Made by a program: the position numbers and the translations under genes
Origin: Candidatus Thermochlorobacter aerophilus
GTDB taxonomy: Bacteria; Bacteroidota; Chlorobiia; Chlorobiales; Thermochlorobacteraceae
NCBI GenBank assembly: GCA_002794105.1
Contig: PHFL01000045.1
Span: 8,067-61,836 of the forward strand
Reading direction: 5' to 3'
DNA: 53,770 nucleotides
In this document: in pieces, positions 28,310 through 38,003 of the stretch
Position numbering within the stretch: position 1 is the stretch's first letter
Layout: each line of letters opens with the position of its first letter
Notes under the pieces: model-generated
Database searches by the model: none
What the model saw: only the letters and a program-made list of their open reading frames with translations
Told to the model about the DNA's origin: nothing

Positions 28310-29402
28310 CCTTTTTGTCTTTTTGCGTTAGAATAAGCTGTGCATGCCGATGATACTTTGCGCTCTCGACTTTCACGAAATCAATTAATGTTTTAAGGTG
28401 CGCAGGGTCAATATCTGGCAAAATTCCATGGCCCAAGTTGAAGACATGTCCTGAGGTGTCACTATGGTCACCAAATCTTTGCAGAATCTTTGCCGCCTCT
28501 TTGCAAATGACATCGTGTGATGCATAGAGAATCGTTGGGTCTAAGTTACCTTGCAATGCTACGCGGTCAGCAAGCTGCCAGCGTGCTCGCCCAATATCTA
28601 TCGTCCAATCTAAGCTCACTGCATCACAGCCTGTTTGGGCAATTTCTGACAGCACGGTATTAGCACCTTTAGCAAAGACAATTACAGGAACGTTTGGGTA
28701 TTTAGTTTTAATTGTCTGTACTGCTTCATGGATATAGCTTAGTGAGAATTCCATGAATGCGTCTTCACTGAGCAGCGATGCCCAGGTATCAAAAATTTGC
28801 ACAGCGTTGGCACCTGCTTCTATTTGCAAAAGCAGGTAATCGGTTAGAACTTTATTAAGTTTTCGCAACAACGCATGGGCGTCGCTTCGGCAGGTGTAGA
28901 TTAGTTCCTTTGCAACTTTGAAATCTTTGCTGGCTTTACCCTCCACGGCATAAGCAAAGAGTGACCAAGCTGCTCCTGAAAAGCCAATGATGGGCACGCG
29001 TCCATGCAGCTCGCGTTTTGTCAGACGAATAGCATCTTCCACATAGCGCAATGCTTGCGATACATCTGGAACCACCAACTTTTCAATATCGCTGCGCGAA
29101 CGAATTGGCTCTAAGAATCTGGGTCCATGAGATTCTAACATTTCTAAGCGCATGCCCATAGCTTCTGGGACGACCAAAATGTCGGAGAAGATAATCGCAG
29201 CATCTACATCCATGATGTCAACGGGCTGGATAGTTACTCTAGCCGCTAGTTCAGGCGTCTTGCATAATGTTAGAAAATCCGTCTTCTTGCGCACTTCACG
29301 ATACTCTGGCAAGTATCGACCAGCTTGACGCATAATCCAAATCGGCGTACGATGCACAGGCTTACGCTGCAATGCTCGAATGACTAAATCATTTTTCAGC
29401 AT
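28293..29402 (-). CDS. hemE: Uroporphyrinogen decarboxylase
   Basis: 369 residues from ATG 29402 (an upstream GTG at 29492 would add 30 unlikely residues). Signature PIWIMRQAGRYLPEYR, the catalytic FSDILVVPEAMG region and GFSGAAWSLFAYAVEG. Removes four carboxyl groups from uroporphyrinogen III on the path to haem and chlorophylls. Lies 91 bases after atpH on the same strand. Confidence 0.96.
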   Translation of the reverse strand: MLKNDLVIRALQRKPVHRTPIWIMRQAGRYLPEYREVRKKTDFLTLCKTPELAARVTIQPVDIMDVDAAIIFSDILVVPEAMGMRLEMLESHGPRFLEPIRSRSDIEKLVVPDVSQALRYVEDAIRLTKRELHGRVPIIGFSGAAWSLFAYAVEGKASKDFKVAKELIYTCRSDAHALLRKLNKVLTDYLLLQIEAGANAVQIFDTWASLLSEDAFMEFSLSYIHEAVQTIKTKYPNVPVIVFAKGANTVLSEIAQTGCDAVSLDWTIDIGRARWQLADRVALQGNLDPTILYASHDVICKEAAKILQRFGDHSDTSGHVFNLGHGILPDIDPAHLKTLIDFVKVESAKYHRHAQLILTQKDKKDDSTC

Positions 29403-29493
29403 TTGGTCTAACGACTTGATTTGATAGATTTCCGTAAAGGGGGGACGCTTGTCGCTCCCAAACGCTGTGCGTTGGCTTTTGCGCCACCGCACG

Positions 29494-30033
29494 TTAGTTC
29501 AGGCTACCTTGCTTTAGGCGTTCTCGCAACCTTGCCAGTTGGTGCTTGATACTGTAATCAATTACTGTATCTCCAATACGGACAGTCAGACCGCCAATTA
29601 GGTCTGGCTGGACTTTGGTTTGCAGTCGGATTTTTTGACCGACCAATTTTTCTAAGCGTGCCTGAACTTGCTGCTTTTGCGATTCATCTAACTCAATGGC
29701 GCTGGCTACTTCTGCATTCACTACTCCATTCCGCTTATCCAGCAACCGTTCAAATTCCTCAATTGTGTCCAAGATAAGTTCGCTACGTCCTTTCCTTACC
29801 AACAGCTCAATAGACTCCAAGGTTTTCAGCGAGATTCGCCCAATGAAGATTTGCTTTAAGATAAGAATTTTGTCGTCGTTCTTTACGATAGGGCTTTTGA
29901 GCAGCTGGCGCAGTTCGCGCGAGGCTTTGATTGTGTCTTTGACGACCTCAAGGTCTTGTACTACGGTTTGGAGTTCTTCGCCTGCGCCTTCAAGAATCGC
30001 CGTAGCATAACGCAGCCCAACTTTTGACCTCAT
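29494..30033 (-). CDS. atpH: ATP synthase F1 subunit delta
   Basis: 179 residues. Family features: N-terminal VGLRYATAILEGA, helical bundle, and C-terminal VQPDLIGGLTVRIGDTVIDYSIKHQLARLRERL. Connects F1 to the peripheral stalk. Last ATP synthase gene of this block; atpA, atpG, atpD and atpC are not here. Confidence 0.95.
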   Translation of the reverse strand: MRSKVGLRYATAILEGAGEELQTVVQDLEVVKDTIKASRELRQLLKSPIVKNDDKILILKQIFIGRISLKTLESIELLVRKGRSELILDTIEEFERLLDKRNGVVNAEVASAIELDESQKQQVQARLEKLVGQKIRLQTKVQPDLIGGLTVRIGDTVIDYSIKHQLARLRERLKQGSLN

Positions 30034-30051
30034 GATTTTGCTTTTGCAGGT

Positions 30052-30594
30052 TTATTTTCCAGCAAATTCAGCGGCTTGCGCAGGAATGTCGTTAAGTGCA
30101 TTAGCAATAATTTCCTTATGCAGTTCGGCATCAAGTTTTTGGCGAATAATTCGTTCTGCACTTTGAATTGCCAGTTCTACTACCTCGTTACGTAGCGCCA
30201 GCAACGCTCGCTGTTTTTCGAGTGCAATAGCGGCTTTGGCTTCTTCCAACATTTTGCGCGACTCCATGTTCGCTTTTTCAAGAATTTCGTTGCGCACTTT
30301 TTCGGCAGATTGTCGGCTTTCTTGAATGATGCGGTCGGCTTCCAGCTGTGCTTTGGCAAGCATGGCTTTGTTTTCAGCCAGAATTCTTTCAGCCTCGTCG
30401 CGCGCTTGCTTAGCACGGTCGATGGCAGCCTGAATGCTTCTTTCACGCTCATCTAAAGCATTGATGATAGGCTTCCATGCCGTTGCACGCAGAAACAGAA
30501 GCAATAGCAGAAACGTTACCAGCGTCCAGAAAATCAGTCCGGGATTAGGGCTAAGCAAACTACCTTCCAAAATCAACCACCCAAGTAGCGGCAT
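30052..30594 (-). CDS. atpF: ATP synthase F0 subunit b
   Basis: 180 residues. One N-terminal membrane helix (LIFWTLVTFLLLLLFL, about 20-36), then a long charged helix (DERERSIQAAIDRAKQARDEAERILAENKAML) forming the stator stalk. 77 bases after atpE. Confidence 0.95.
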   Translation of the reverse strand: MPLLGWLILEGSLLSPNPGLIFWTLVTFLLLLLFLRATAWKPIINALDERERSIQAAIDRAKQARDEAERILAENKAMLAKAQLEADRIIQESRQSAEKVRNEILEKANMESRKMLEEAKAAIALEKQRALLALRNEVVELAIQSAERIIRQKLDAELHKEIIANALNDIPAQAAEFAGK

Positions 30595-30671
30595 ATCTCA
30601 TCGTTGTTGTATTTGTCTGATAAAGCATTGGGCATTGAATGAAGCATTCAATGCCCGACTACTAGTCTGAT

Positions 30672-30899
30672 TTACTTAAATGCAAGTGATAGGCAAACCA
30701 CTAAGGCAATAATAGCGGTGCCTTCCACGAGACCTGCGGCGATAAGTGTTAAACCGCGAATGTCGCCTGAGGCTTGTGGCTGACGGGCAATCGCTTCGGT
30801 GGCAGAGCTCACCGCGTTGCCGATACCAATTCCTGCGCCGATGGCGGCAATTCCTGCGCCAATCCCTGCGCCTAAAAATGCAAGTGCTTCGTTACCCAT
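30672..30899 (-). CDS. atpE: ATP synthase F0 subunit c
   Basis: 75 residues, two helices: a Gly-rich first helix (GAGIGAGIAAIGAGIGIGNAV), the RQPQ loop and a second helix with the proton-carrying Glu in AAGLVEGTAIIALVVCL. A strong GGAGG ribosome binding site (30911-30915) precedes the ATG, matching the need for many copies. Confidence 0.97.
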   Translation of the reverse strand: MGNEALAFLGAGIGAGIAAIGAGIGIGNAVSSATEAIARQPQASGDIRGLTLIAAGLVEGTAIIALVVCLSLAFK

Positions 30900-30933
30900 T
30901 TGTGTGTTTCCTCCGAAATTGTTTTAAGAAAAC

Positions 30934-31842
30934 TTAGTGTCCGCCTTCACTGTGCTCGTGCTGCATTGCCAGCCCGATAAAGACGCTTGAGAGCATCGTG
31001 AAAATATACGCCTGCATGAACGCCACAAAAATCTCCAAGCAATAAATTGCCATCGTAAAGAGCACAGAGACGGGTGCGACTGCAAAGCTCTTAAAGATAA
31101 AAATCAAGCTGATTAGTACGATGATGACAATATGACCAGCGGTCATATTTGCAAACAAGCGCATGGTTAGCGCAAAGGGTCTGACAAACATGCTAATGAT
31201 TTCTACGGGAATCATAATTGGCCAGAGCGCTGGTGGGGCACCTCCAGTCAGATGCGCTAACCACCCTCTGACACCATTTTCACGGATTCCTGCATACTGC
31301 GTCAGCACGAATGTAAAAGAAGCTAATGTCATGGTTACGGCGATGTTGCCTGTTGCTGTCGCCGCAAATGGCACCAGCCCCAAGAGGTTGCAGAACAGAA
31401 TGAAGAAAAATACTGTCAATAAGTAGGGAAGAAATCGTTCATAGTGTGGTCCAATGTTTGGTCGCGCCACATCATCGCGAATAAACTGCACAACAACTTC
31501 AACAACATTAGCTAAGCCTTCTGGCGCTTGAGGTGTTTTCATGGCTTTGTAATAGTTTCCCACGCTGACCATCACTACGACTAATAGCAAGCTGGCTATC
31601 CACATCATGACGGTATGACGCGTCGGCGAGAGGTCTATTGTGAAATTGCCAATCTGAATGGGCGGAAATTTTGGCAGATGAATTTCTCCGAACGGTTCTA
31701 ACTCTAAGGTGTGCGCATCAAGGACATGATGCATGACATCGAGCTTGCCATTATCACTTTCTGCTTTCGGCTCAGATGCGCGGAGTGTCGTGGCAGAAAT
31801 GATGAACAGGAGTACTACGAAAATGTATCGCAAGGTGTACAT
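30934..31842 (-). CDS. atpB: ATP synthase F0 subunit a
   Basis: 302 residues from ATG 31842 (a GTG one codon earlier is also open). Probable signal peptide or first helix at 5-22 (IFVVLLFIISATTLRAS), then five or six helices; the essential Arg is in MFVRPFALTMRLFANMTAGH. The extra N-terminal region (about 80 residues before the first core helix) is typical of Bacteroidota/Chlorobi. Channel half for protons. Confidence 0.96.
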   Translation of the reverse strand: MYTLRYIFVVLLFIISATTLRASEPKAESDNGKLDVMHHVLDAHTLELEPFGEIHLPKFPPIQIGNFTIDLSPTRHTVMMWIASLLLVVVMVSVGNYYKAMKTPQAPEGLANVVEVVVQFIRDDVARPNIGPHYERFLPYLLTVFFFILFCNLLGLVPFAATATGNIAVTMTLASFTFVLTQYAGIRENGVRGWLAHLTGGAPPALWPIMIPVEIISMFVRPFALTMRLFANMTAGHIVIIVLISLIFIFKSFAVAPVSVLFTMAIYCLEIFVAFMQAYIFTMLSSVFIGLAMQHEHSEGGH

Positions 31843-31854
31843 CACTCAAAGCGT

Positions 31855-32259
31855 TCAGAGTTGCAAAAGTTTTTCCAACCTTTTTTCAAACCTCATTTTA
31901 TTGAGGATGGCAAAAATTTCTATGGACATGTAGCATAGACAAAACGCTAAAGTAGCCCAAGCGAATTCTGCGATGTTTACCAGTTGTGTGCGCACCAGAA
32001 GTATCACTATTGACGCCACCGCTATCCATCGTAGGCTTTGTCCAATTAGCAGCGTTCGCAGAAATTTGTTACTCTTCAAAGCGTGGACATACTCACACAA
32101 AAGATAGCCTATGGTAACATTTAGTGCCATTGTTGCCCATGCGTAGAACACCGAATGCGAGGCTAACCCTAAGTAGATAATCACTATCCAGAAAAGGAAT
32201 GTAAAGATAGTCATCACGATAAGAAAATCAAAGAGCGGCTTAAGCACAAGGTGCTTCAT
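31855..32259 (-). CDS. AtpI-like ATP synthase accessory membrane protein
   Basis: 134 residues from ATG 32259, which overlaps the atpZ stop by four bases (ATGA). Four membrane helices (about 13-35, 42-60, 75-92, 99-118) and a basic tail. Position right before atpB and the size point to an AtpI-like helper for c-ring assembly; sequence similarity alone would not prove it. Confidence 0.65.
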   Translation of the reverse strand: MKHLVLKPLFDFLIVMTIFTFLFWIVIIYLGLASHSVFYAWATMALNVTIGYLLCEYVHALKSNKFLRTLLIGQSLRWIAVASIVILLVRTQLVNIAEFAWATLAFCLCYMSIEIFAILNKMRFEKRLEKLLQL

Positions 32260-32537
32260 TGTGCTGTTTTCTTCTGTTGAGTTTCTGACACAGGTCGTGT
32301 AGAGGATGGCGCTGCCAAGCGCCAAAGCACTGTGAACATGGCAATGAGTGCCAAGACCACACCTACCAGCAGGAAGATAGGCGTTGTGTTCAGTGCACTA
32401 TCGAGCTTATAGCCTCCGAAAACAAAAAGCACGAATGCGACGACAATTTGAATTCCGACAGTCATATAGGTAGCTGACTTGCGGTGTGCTTCGCCCGCTT
32501 CACGTATAGATTTGCGCACATCATCGGTTATGCTCAT
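32256..32537 (-). CDS. atpZ: AtpZ/AtpI-like small membrane protein
   Basis: 93 residues. Two helices (about 25-43 and 51-71) with VGIQIVVAFVLFVFGGYKLDSALNTTPIFLLVGVVLALIA, the AtpZ pattern (F0F1-ATPase gene 1 family). Such proteins help assemble F0 or act with AtpI in ion transport. Its ATG shares a base with the bactofilin stop (TAATG), so the bactofilin is co-transcribed with the ATP synthase genes. Confidence 0.85.
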   Translation of the reverse strand: MSITDDVRKSIREAGEAHRKSATYMTVGIQIVVAFVLFVFGGYKLDSALNTTPIFLLVGVVLALIAMFTVLWRLAAPSSTRPVSETQQKKTAQ

Positions 32538-32980
32538 TATGCATACTCCTTGTTTGTTACAAGAGTGTTCAGCTCTGAAGTTGAGTTTGTTTCCATAGCG
32601 ATTTTTCCATTGATGACGGCACCTTCTTCGACTGCTAACGATTTGGCTTTGATTTCGCCATTCACGATGGAGCTTGCGCTCAAGACCAGCAAGCCGCTTG
32701 CCTCTATGTTGCCCTGCACTTTGCCAGAGATTTTAATTGTGGCGGCGGTGATATTGCCTTCCACGCAACCGCCTTTTCCGATAGCCACGTTGGCTGTGGA
32801 GATGATATTGCCGATAATTTTTCCATCAATGCGTAAGTTACCAGCAGTCTCAAAATTGCCACGACAGGTAGTACCTTCTGCAATGATGCTAAGTCTGGCT
32901 TCACTACTGCTTGAACCGCCCGTCGAGTTGGCAAGGGTATGGTCATTTGCTTCTTTCTTGCCGAACAGTGCTGCGAGCAT
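32537..32980 (-). CDS. Bactofilin
   Basis: 147 residues: a Ser-rich N-terminus followed by the bactofilin beta-helix (about 30-130) with repeating G-x-hydrophobic patterns (GTTCRGNFETAGNLRIDGKIIGNI ... VEGNITAATIKISGKVQGNI). Forms unpolarised filaments at the membrane. It lies just downstream of an M23 peptidase gene, the common pairing in which bactofilin positions a wall hydrolase for cell shape. Confidence 0.93.
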   Translation of the reverse strand: MLAALFGKKEANDHTLANSTGGSSSSEARLSIIAEGTTCRGNFETAGNLRIDGKIIGNIISTANVAIGKGGCVEGNITAATIKISGKVQGNIEASGLLVLSASSIVNGEIKAKSLAVEEGAVINGKIAMETNSTSELNTLVTNKEYA

Positions 32981-33000
32981 ATCGTTAGCTGTTTTGTGGT

Positions 33001-33807
33001 TTAGTGCAACAGATAAATCTCTGGGTCTTGTGGCGTTCCGTTTTTCCAGATTTCAAGATGCAAGTGCGGTGCAGAGCTTTCACGACCTGTGTTGCCCGTC
33101 AAGGCAATGATTTGTCCTTTCAAAACCTGCTCGCCATCGCGCACCAGTAAGTCGTTGCAATGCTTGTAGAAACTGACATATGTGCCATGCAAGATAATTA
33201 CAGTGTAGCCGTAATCAATAGTCCAATCAGCGAAGAGGACGGTGCCATCAGCCAGTGCACTGATTGGTTCATTCGATGCGGTTGCAATATCGATGCCATA
33301 GTGACTGCGGTCGCGCCGAAACGGCTGCGATGGCGTGCCTTTTACCAGATAGCTCAAGAATGTGGGCAGTTCGGCGTTGTTTGTGGTAGTGTAGAAGTCA
33401 CTGGGCAGGTTTGGGCGGACCCCACCTGATAGTTTTGTGCCCATTCGGGTTGGTGCGTCTCCCTTTGCTGTCGAGTCCGAGATATTGCCCAGCACAGCAC
33501 GCAGCTTACGGCTATAAACATCAAGCTGCATAAGGCGCCCGCTGATGCTATCCAATCGGATTTGATTTTCGAGCAACAGTTTCCGGTAGCGTTCTGCATC
33601 GCCGTAGCCCGGTAGCCATGTACGCACAGGTGTCAGTGCAATCACCAAAGTTGAGAGAATTGCCACACTGCTACACAGCAACAATACCGCCAACCACACC
33701 TTGCCTACTGTAATATTGCCATACGCTCGAGCAGCCGACCCATCACTGGGAATGATGGCAATTTCGTAGGTAACGACTTTTTTCTTTTTTGCTTTTTGCT
33801 CCCACAT
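33001..33807 (-). CDS. M23 family peptidoglycan endopeptidase
   Basis: 268 residues. Cytoplasmic basic start, one membrane helix (about 37-58), a short coiled region, then the M23/LytM domain (about 160-265). Zinc ligands are present: His169 and Asp173 (HYGID) and His250 in APHLHLE, with His216 and His248 as likely catalytic partners. It cuts peptide cross-links in peptidoglycan in the periplasm. 20 bases before the bactofilin gene. Confidence 0.93.
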   Translation of the reverse strand: MWEQKAKKKKVVTYEIAIIPSDGSAARAYGNITVGKVWLAVLLLCSSVAILSTLVIALTPVRTWLPGYGDAERYRKLLLENQIRLDSISGRLMQLDVYSRKLRAVLGNISDSTAKGDAPTRMGTKLSGGVRPNLPSDFYTTTNNAELPTFLSYLVKGTPSQPFRRDRSHYGIDIATASNEPISALADGTVLFADWTIDYGYTVIILHGTYVSFYKHCNDLLVRDGEQVLKGQIIALTGNTGRESSAPHLHLEIWKNGTPQDPEIYLLH

Positions 33808-33822
33808 TCTCTCTTTGCATCG

Positions 33823-34287
33823 TCAATCAAGTTTCTGGTAGAGGTTTGCCATCTCGATAGCGGCGGCGGCGGCTTCCCAGCCTTTGTTGCCTGCTTTTGT
33901 GCCAGCACGCTCTATGGCTTGCTCAATTGTGTCGGTGGTCAAGACCCCGAACGTGACAGGCACGCCTGACTCCATTGCAGCTTGCGCAATGCCTTTTGTG
34001 GTTTCAGCGGCAATGAGGTCAAAGTGTGGAGTCGCTCCGCGAATGAGCACTCCAATAGCCACTACGGCATCAAACTGCTTAGAGAGTGCAACTTTTCTTA
34101 CCACCATTGGCAATTCAAACGAGCCCGGGCATCGGTATAGCGTAATGGCATTTGGGTCACCGCCGTGGCGCACAAAACAATCTACAGCGCCATCAATCAG
34201 ACGTGCGCCTACAAAGTCGTTCCAGCGCGAGGCAACAATAGCAATTTTCAAGCCCTGTGCAGATAGATGACCTTCCACGATTTTCAT
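33823..34287 (-). CDS. ribH: 6,7-dimethyl-8-ribityllumazine synthase
   Basis: 154 residues, usual length. Motifs [46 protein letters not shown] (catalytic His in HFD) and [21 protein letters not shown]. Penultimate step of riboflavin synthesis. Start overlaps the gmhA stop (ATGA); other rib genes are elsewhere. Confidence 0.96.
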   Translation of the reverse strand: MKIVEGHLSAQGLKIAIVASRWNDFVGARLIDGAVDCFVRHGGDPNAITLYRCPGSFELPMVVRKVALSKQFDAVVAIGVLIRGATPHFDLIAAETTKGIAQAAMESGVPVTFGVLTTDTIEQAIERAGTKAGNKGWEAAAAAIEMANLYQKLD

Positions 34288-34904
34288 TTATCGGTATAGC
34301 CAAAATTTTCTTCAACAAGTTGGATGATAATGTGTGCAATCGCAATATGGCTTTCTTGAATTCTATCGGCAGCGCCTTTGTGCGGCACGATGACTTCTAC
34401 ATCTGCCAGTCCTTTCATCTTTCCACCTGAATTGCCTAAGAGTGCCAAAGTCTTCAAGCCATGTTCTTTGGCATACTTCATGGCGCGCAACACGCTTTCA
34501 GAATTGCCACTTGTTGAGATTCCCAAGAGCACATCGCCGGGTTTGCCCCACGCTTCCACCAGACGCATGAAGACATTATCGTAGCCAATGTCGTTGGCGC
34601 CACCTGTGAGTGCAGAACTGTCCGTTGTCAGCGCAATTGCTGGCATGGCAGGGCGATTGACCGAACTGCGGTAGCGAATGGTAAATTCAGTTGCAATGTG
34701 CTGTGCATCAGCTGCGCTGCCACCGTTGCCACAGATGAGCAACTTGTTACCACTGCGAAAAGCCTCAGTGATGACTTCTGCCATCTGGAAAATTTCTTCA
34801 GCGCTCTCGCGTGCCAGTTGTTTTTTGAGTTCAGCGCTATACTCCAGCGTTTCGCGAATGTAGGCGAGGTGTGAGCTTTTTCGGTCCAAGACAACATCTA
34901 GCAT
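34284..34904 (-). CDS. gmhA: Phosphoheptose isomerase (sedoheptulose 7-phosphate)
   Basis: 206 residues, single SIS domain with [17 protein letters not shown] and [22 protein letters not shown]. Converts sedoheptulose 7-phosphate to D-glycero-D-manno-heptose 7-phosphate for LPS core heptose. Upstream, 34905-35326 (422 bp) has no gene, tRNA or promoter I can recognise; one reading frame there is rich in Cys and does not look like protein. Confidence 0.92.
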   Translation of the reverse strand: MLDVVLDRKSSHLAYIRETLEYSAELKKQLARESAEEIFQMAEVITEAFRSGNKLLICGNGGSAADAQHIATEFTIRYRSSVNRPAMPAIALTTDSSALTGGANDIGYDNVFMRLVEAWGKPGDVLLGISTSGNSESVLRAMKYAKEHGLKTLALLGNSGGKMKGLADVEVIVPHKGAADRIQESHIAIAHIIIQLVEENFGYTDK

Positions 34905-35326
34905 AGTTCATTCAAGATTTAGGTGAAAGAAGTGTCTCGAATTTCGTGCTACTAATAGGGCTTGTTCAACTCCTATAGTGCGCCTTCGAGTGTGCCGCAA
35001 GCTTTTTGCCCTTGCACATGCCTTGTGTGCGCAAAGATAAGATGCCTTGCTACTGTCGCAAAAGCTGTGAGCTGCACACAGCAAGCAAGCTGATATGGTA
35101 CAGCAATTGGTAGCAGCGTTTCTGCATTCTTCCAGCGCTACGAAATAGCTGTCACTTGCGCACAAGCAGGATTCTCATAGCAAAAGCAAATCTTTCGGAT
35201 TTACTGCACTTGTGTGTTCAGCAACATCTTCGGACTGCAGTGTGGTTTTTACGAGTTGAAGTCATTTGCCGTAATGTCGCTTCTCAAAAGTCAGCTCGTT
35301 GATGCATGCTGCGATTTTGCATGCAA

Positions 35327-36133
35327 TTAGAGTCTGCCAATAAGTTGCCGAAATTTTAATGCCCACACCATGTAGATAGCTTCGTATATAATTTTGCGCG
35401 ACATTTTGGACTTGCCCACGGTGCGGTCGGTAAAGACTATCGGAATTTCTTTGATTCGAAAGCCTTTTGCCCAAGTCTTAAAATTCATCTCTATCTGGAA
35501 AGAGTAGCCGCCTGAACGAATTTCTTCAAGGTTAAGTGACTCCAAGACTTTGCGTCGGAAACATTTAAACCCACTCGTTGGGTCTTGAATTGGCATCCTT
35601 GTAATGAGGCGCGTGTAGAGGCTTGCGCCTTTAGACAGCATTAGGCGCGACAGGGGCCAGTTGACCACATTTGCTACATTGCCTAAGTAGCGAGAGCCGA
35701 TGACAAGGTCTGCCTCTTTGATGGCAACCAGAAAATGCGGAATCATGAAAGGGTCGTGCGACAAATCGGCATCCATTTCCATCACAAAATCGTAGCCTTG
35801 TTCAATTGCAAACTTGAATCCTCGCACATACGCTGTGCCCAGTCCTAATTTGGCTTCTCTCTGGATAAGATGCAGCCGACGTTTGTAGGTCTTCTGCAGT
35901 TCCTCGACTACTTTAGCCGTGCCATCAGGTGAGTTATCATCCACTACGAGCATATCCAAATTAGGCACTTCTAAGCCCATCACGCGCTTAATCAGCAAGG
36001 CAATATTCTCTGATTCGTTGTAGGTTGGTACAATGACCAATGTGCGCCCTACGGCAAGGTCTTGAACGGGCGGCAGAGATAAGGGCAAGGCACTTGCCTG
36101 CTCAGTAATACTGGTTATTCTCAACGTTGGCAT
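35327..36133 (-). CDS. Polyprenol-phosphate mannosyltransferase-like GT2 enzyme
   Basis: 268 residues from ATG 36133 (a TTG at 36145 is also open). GT2 fold close to dolichol-phosphate mannose synthase: LVIVPTYNESENI, VVDDNSPDGTA, GLGTAYVRGFKFA, MDADLSHDP (metal-binding DxD), SGFKCFRRKVLESL and GYSFQIEMNFKTWAKGF. No membrane segment at the C-terminus. Probably makes polyprenyl-phosphate sugar donors, which could feed the DUF2723 enzyme further on. Divergent from the ABC permease. Confidence 0.88.
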   Translation of the reverse strand: MPTLRITSITEQASALPLSLPPVQDLAVGRTLVIVPTYNESENIALLIKRVMGLEVPNLDMLVVDDNSPDGTAKVVEELQKTYKRRLHLIQREAKLGLGTAYVRGFKFAIEQGYDFVMEMDADLSHDPFMIPHFLVAIKEADLVIGSRYLGNVANVVNWPLSRLMLSKGASLYTRLITRMPIQDPTSGFKCFRRKVLESLNLEEIRSGGYSFQIEMNFKTWAKGFRIKEIPIVFTDRTVGKSKMSRKIIYEAIYMVWALKFRQLIGRL

Positions 36134-36280
36134 AAAAGATTGCAAGTTATGCTATGTTTTGTGCAAGTTAAGAAATACTTCAATCTTGTATATTCGTTTC
36201 AGTGTCCACTTCGTCTTGCTAGCCCATCTTCCTACATTGACACGTGGCTCGTATATTTGCCGACACAAACCTGCTTTTGC

Positions 36281-37954
36281 ATGTCGCGACTGCTGCTTTG
36301 GTTGCTTAACATAATCATTTTTTTCGTCCTCATTGGATATGTGCTCAATCCCCTGCTTGAGACTATGCACAGCGGCTTTTCTGACGCCGAGCAGCGTTTT
36401 ACTCTACGGCACTATGCGGCGCTTTTTTCACGCACTGATATGCTCATGGCGTTTGCTTATACGCTTTTGCTTGCTTTGCTGAGTGTGCTTGGCGCTGGTC
36501 TTTTTGGTGTAACCATGGCTTATACATTCTGGCGCTTTGAGTTTCCCCTTAAGCCATTTCTTTCTCGCCTTGCGCTACTGCCTCTGGGGTTGCCGCCTTT
36601 GGTGGGTGTATTTTCTTTCCAATTTCTATACAGCGAATCAGGCGTGGTGGCGCGCCTTATTCAAACCTTATTTGGACTGTCTTCGCCACCATTTGCCTTC
36701 GAAGGACTTTGGGCAGTGTGGTTGGTGCATGTGTATTCCTTTTATGTGCATTTTTTTCTCTTTGCTTCGGCGACGCTTTCACGCTTGGATTATGCCATAG
36801 TGGAAGCGGCTCAAAATCTGGGCGCAGGAATCTGGTCGCAGTTTTGGAAAGTACTCTTGCCACTGCTGCGTCCATCGCTGTTTTCTGCTAGCCTGGTTGT
36901 TTTCGTGCTGAGTGTTGCCTCGTTTACAGCTCCCCTGCTCTTTGGCGGTCGCGCTCGGTTTCTTACCGTTGAGATTTTTAACCAAAAGATAGCTGGCGAG
37001 TTTAATCTTGCCAGTGCCATGACGATTGGCTTGGTGATGATTTCCGCCGCAGTGGTTTTTCTCTTTGAGGTCTATCAAGGGAATGTTCACTTGAGCATAA
37101 GAGGACGTGGCACTCCGCGTGATACGCCACCCGAGCGCCTATCTCTACCGTTTGCATTGCTCCTTAGCGCGCAGATGCTCTTTATTGTTCTGCCTATCGT
37201 TGCACTCATTCTCATGTCGTTTGCTGATGCTCCGCTGAAGACTGGTCGCATCTTGCCCACTGCATACAGCTTGGAACACTACCAGCGCCTATTTTCCGAT
37301 GCGCAGTTCTACCAACCTTTTCTCAACAGCCTTTCTATGGCTACCTTGTCAAGTGTGCCAAATTTGCTCTTTGGCTTGGGCGCAGGGATTTTAGCCGCAC
37401 AGCGACGGCTCTTGCTTCAGCCTCTTGCGATGGTCTTACTTCTTTTGCCACTAGCGATTCCGGGCACGGCGCTGGCAATTGGATTGATTGCCGCATTTAG
37501 CAAACCATCTGCTTTTGCACTCGGGACAACGCTGGTTGGCTCATCGAGTTTATTGCCATTGGCTTATTTTGTTCGGCACTTGCCGTATATGGTGCGCAGT
37601 GTAGTCACTGCATTAGAGACGCTGGACTATCAACTTGTTGAAGTTGCCTTGACGCTGGGCGCCACGTTTGTGCGGGTCATCACTCGCGTGATACTGCCTC
37701 TGATTTTGGCTTCGATTGCATCAGGATTTTTATTTACCTTTATCGGTGCCTTAGGAGAATTTCCCTGCTCGATTTTGCTCTATACTCCAGAAAATACGCC
37801 TGTAGCAGTAGATATTTTTTCGCATCTTCGGCAGGGAAATTTTGGCAGTGCTGCAGCAGCGGGGGTCTTACTTATGGTTTTGGTCTTTGTGCTGATATGG
37901 CTTACGGAGCATCTCTTCAGAACGCGCATGGCTGATATGCCACCTTCGCTCTAA
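36281..37954 (+). CDS. ABC transporter permease with two membrane modules (iron/thiamine type)
   Basis: 557 residues from ATG 36281 (MSRLLLWLLN), where the first membrane helix starts; the frame is open further upstream. About 12 helices in two homologous halves, each with an EAA loop: VEAAQNLGAGIWSQFWKVLLP and VEVALTLGATFVRVITRVILP. This layout matches FbpB/ThiP-type permeases for ferric iron or thiamine. No ATPase or binding protein gene is next to it, so substrate cannot be called from context. Confidence 0.88.
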   Translation: MSRLLLWLLNIIIFFVLIGYVLNPLLETMHSGFSDAEQRFTLRHYAALFSRTDMLMAFAYTLLLALLSVLGAGLFGVTMAYTFWRFEFPLKPFLSRLALLPLGLPPLVGVFSFQFLYSESGVVARLIQTLFGLSSPPFAFEGLWAVWLVHVYSFYVHFFLFASATLSRLDYAIVEAAQNLGAGIWSQFWKVLLPLLRPSLFSASLVVFVLSVASFTAPLLFGGRARFLTVEIFNQKIAGEFNLASAMTIGLVMISAAVVFLFEVYQGNVHLSIRGRGTPRDTPPERLSLPFALLLSAQMLFIVLPIVALILMSFADAPLKTGRILPTAYSLEHYQRLFSDAQFYQPFLNSLSMATLSSVPNLLFGLGAGILAAQRRLLLQPLAMVLLLLPLAIPGTALAIGLIAAFSKPSAFALGTTLVGSSSLLPLAYFVRHLPYMVRSVVTALETLDYQLVEVALTLGATFVRVITRVILPLILASIASGFLFTFIGALGEFPCSILLYTPENTPVAVDIFSHLRQGNFGSAAAAGVLLMVLVFVLIWLTEHLFRTRMADMPPSL

Positions 37955-38003
37955 GCTCAAAGCCATAACACTTTGAGTTTGCTATCTAAGCCGACACAAG
38001 AAT

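Noticed and set aside
34908..35165. 85-residue Cys-rich reading frame
   Set aside because: Composition is unlike protein and no start signal is seen.
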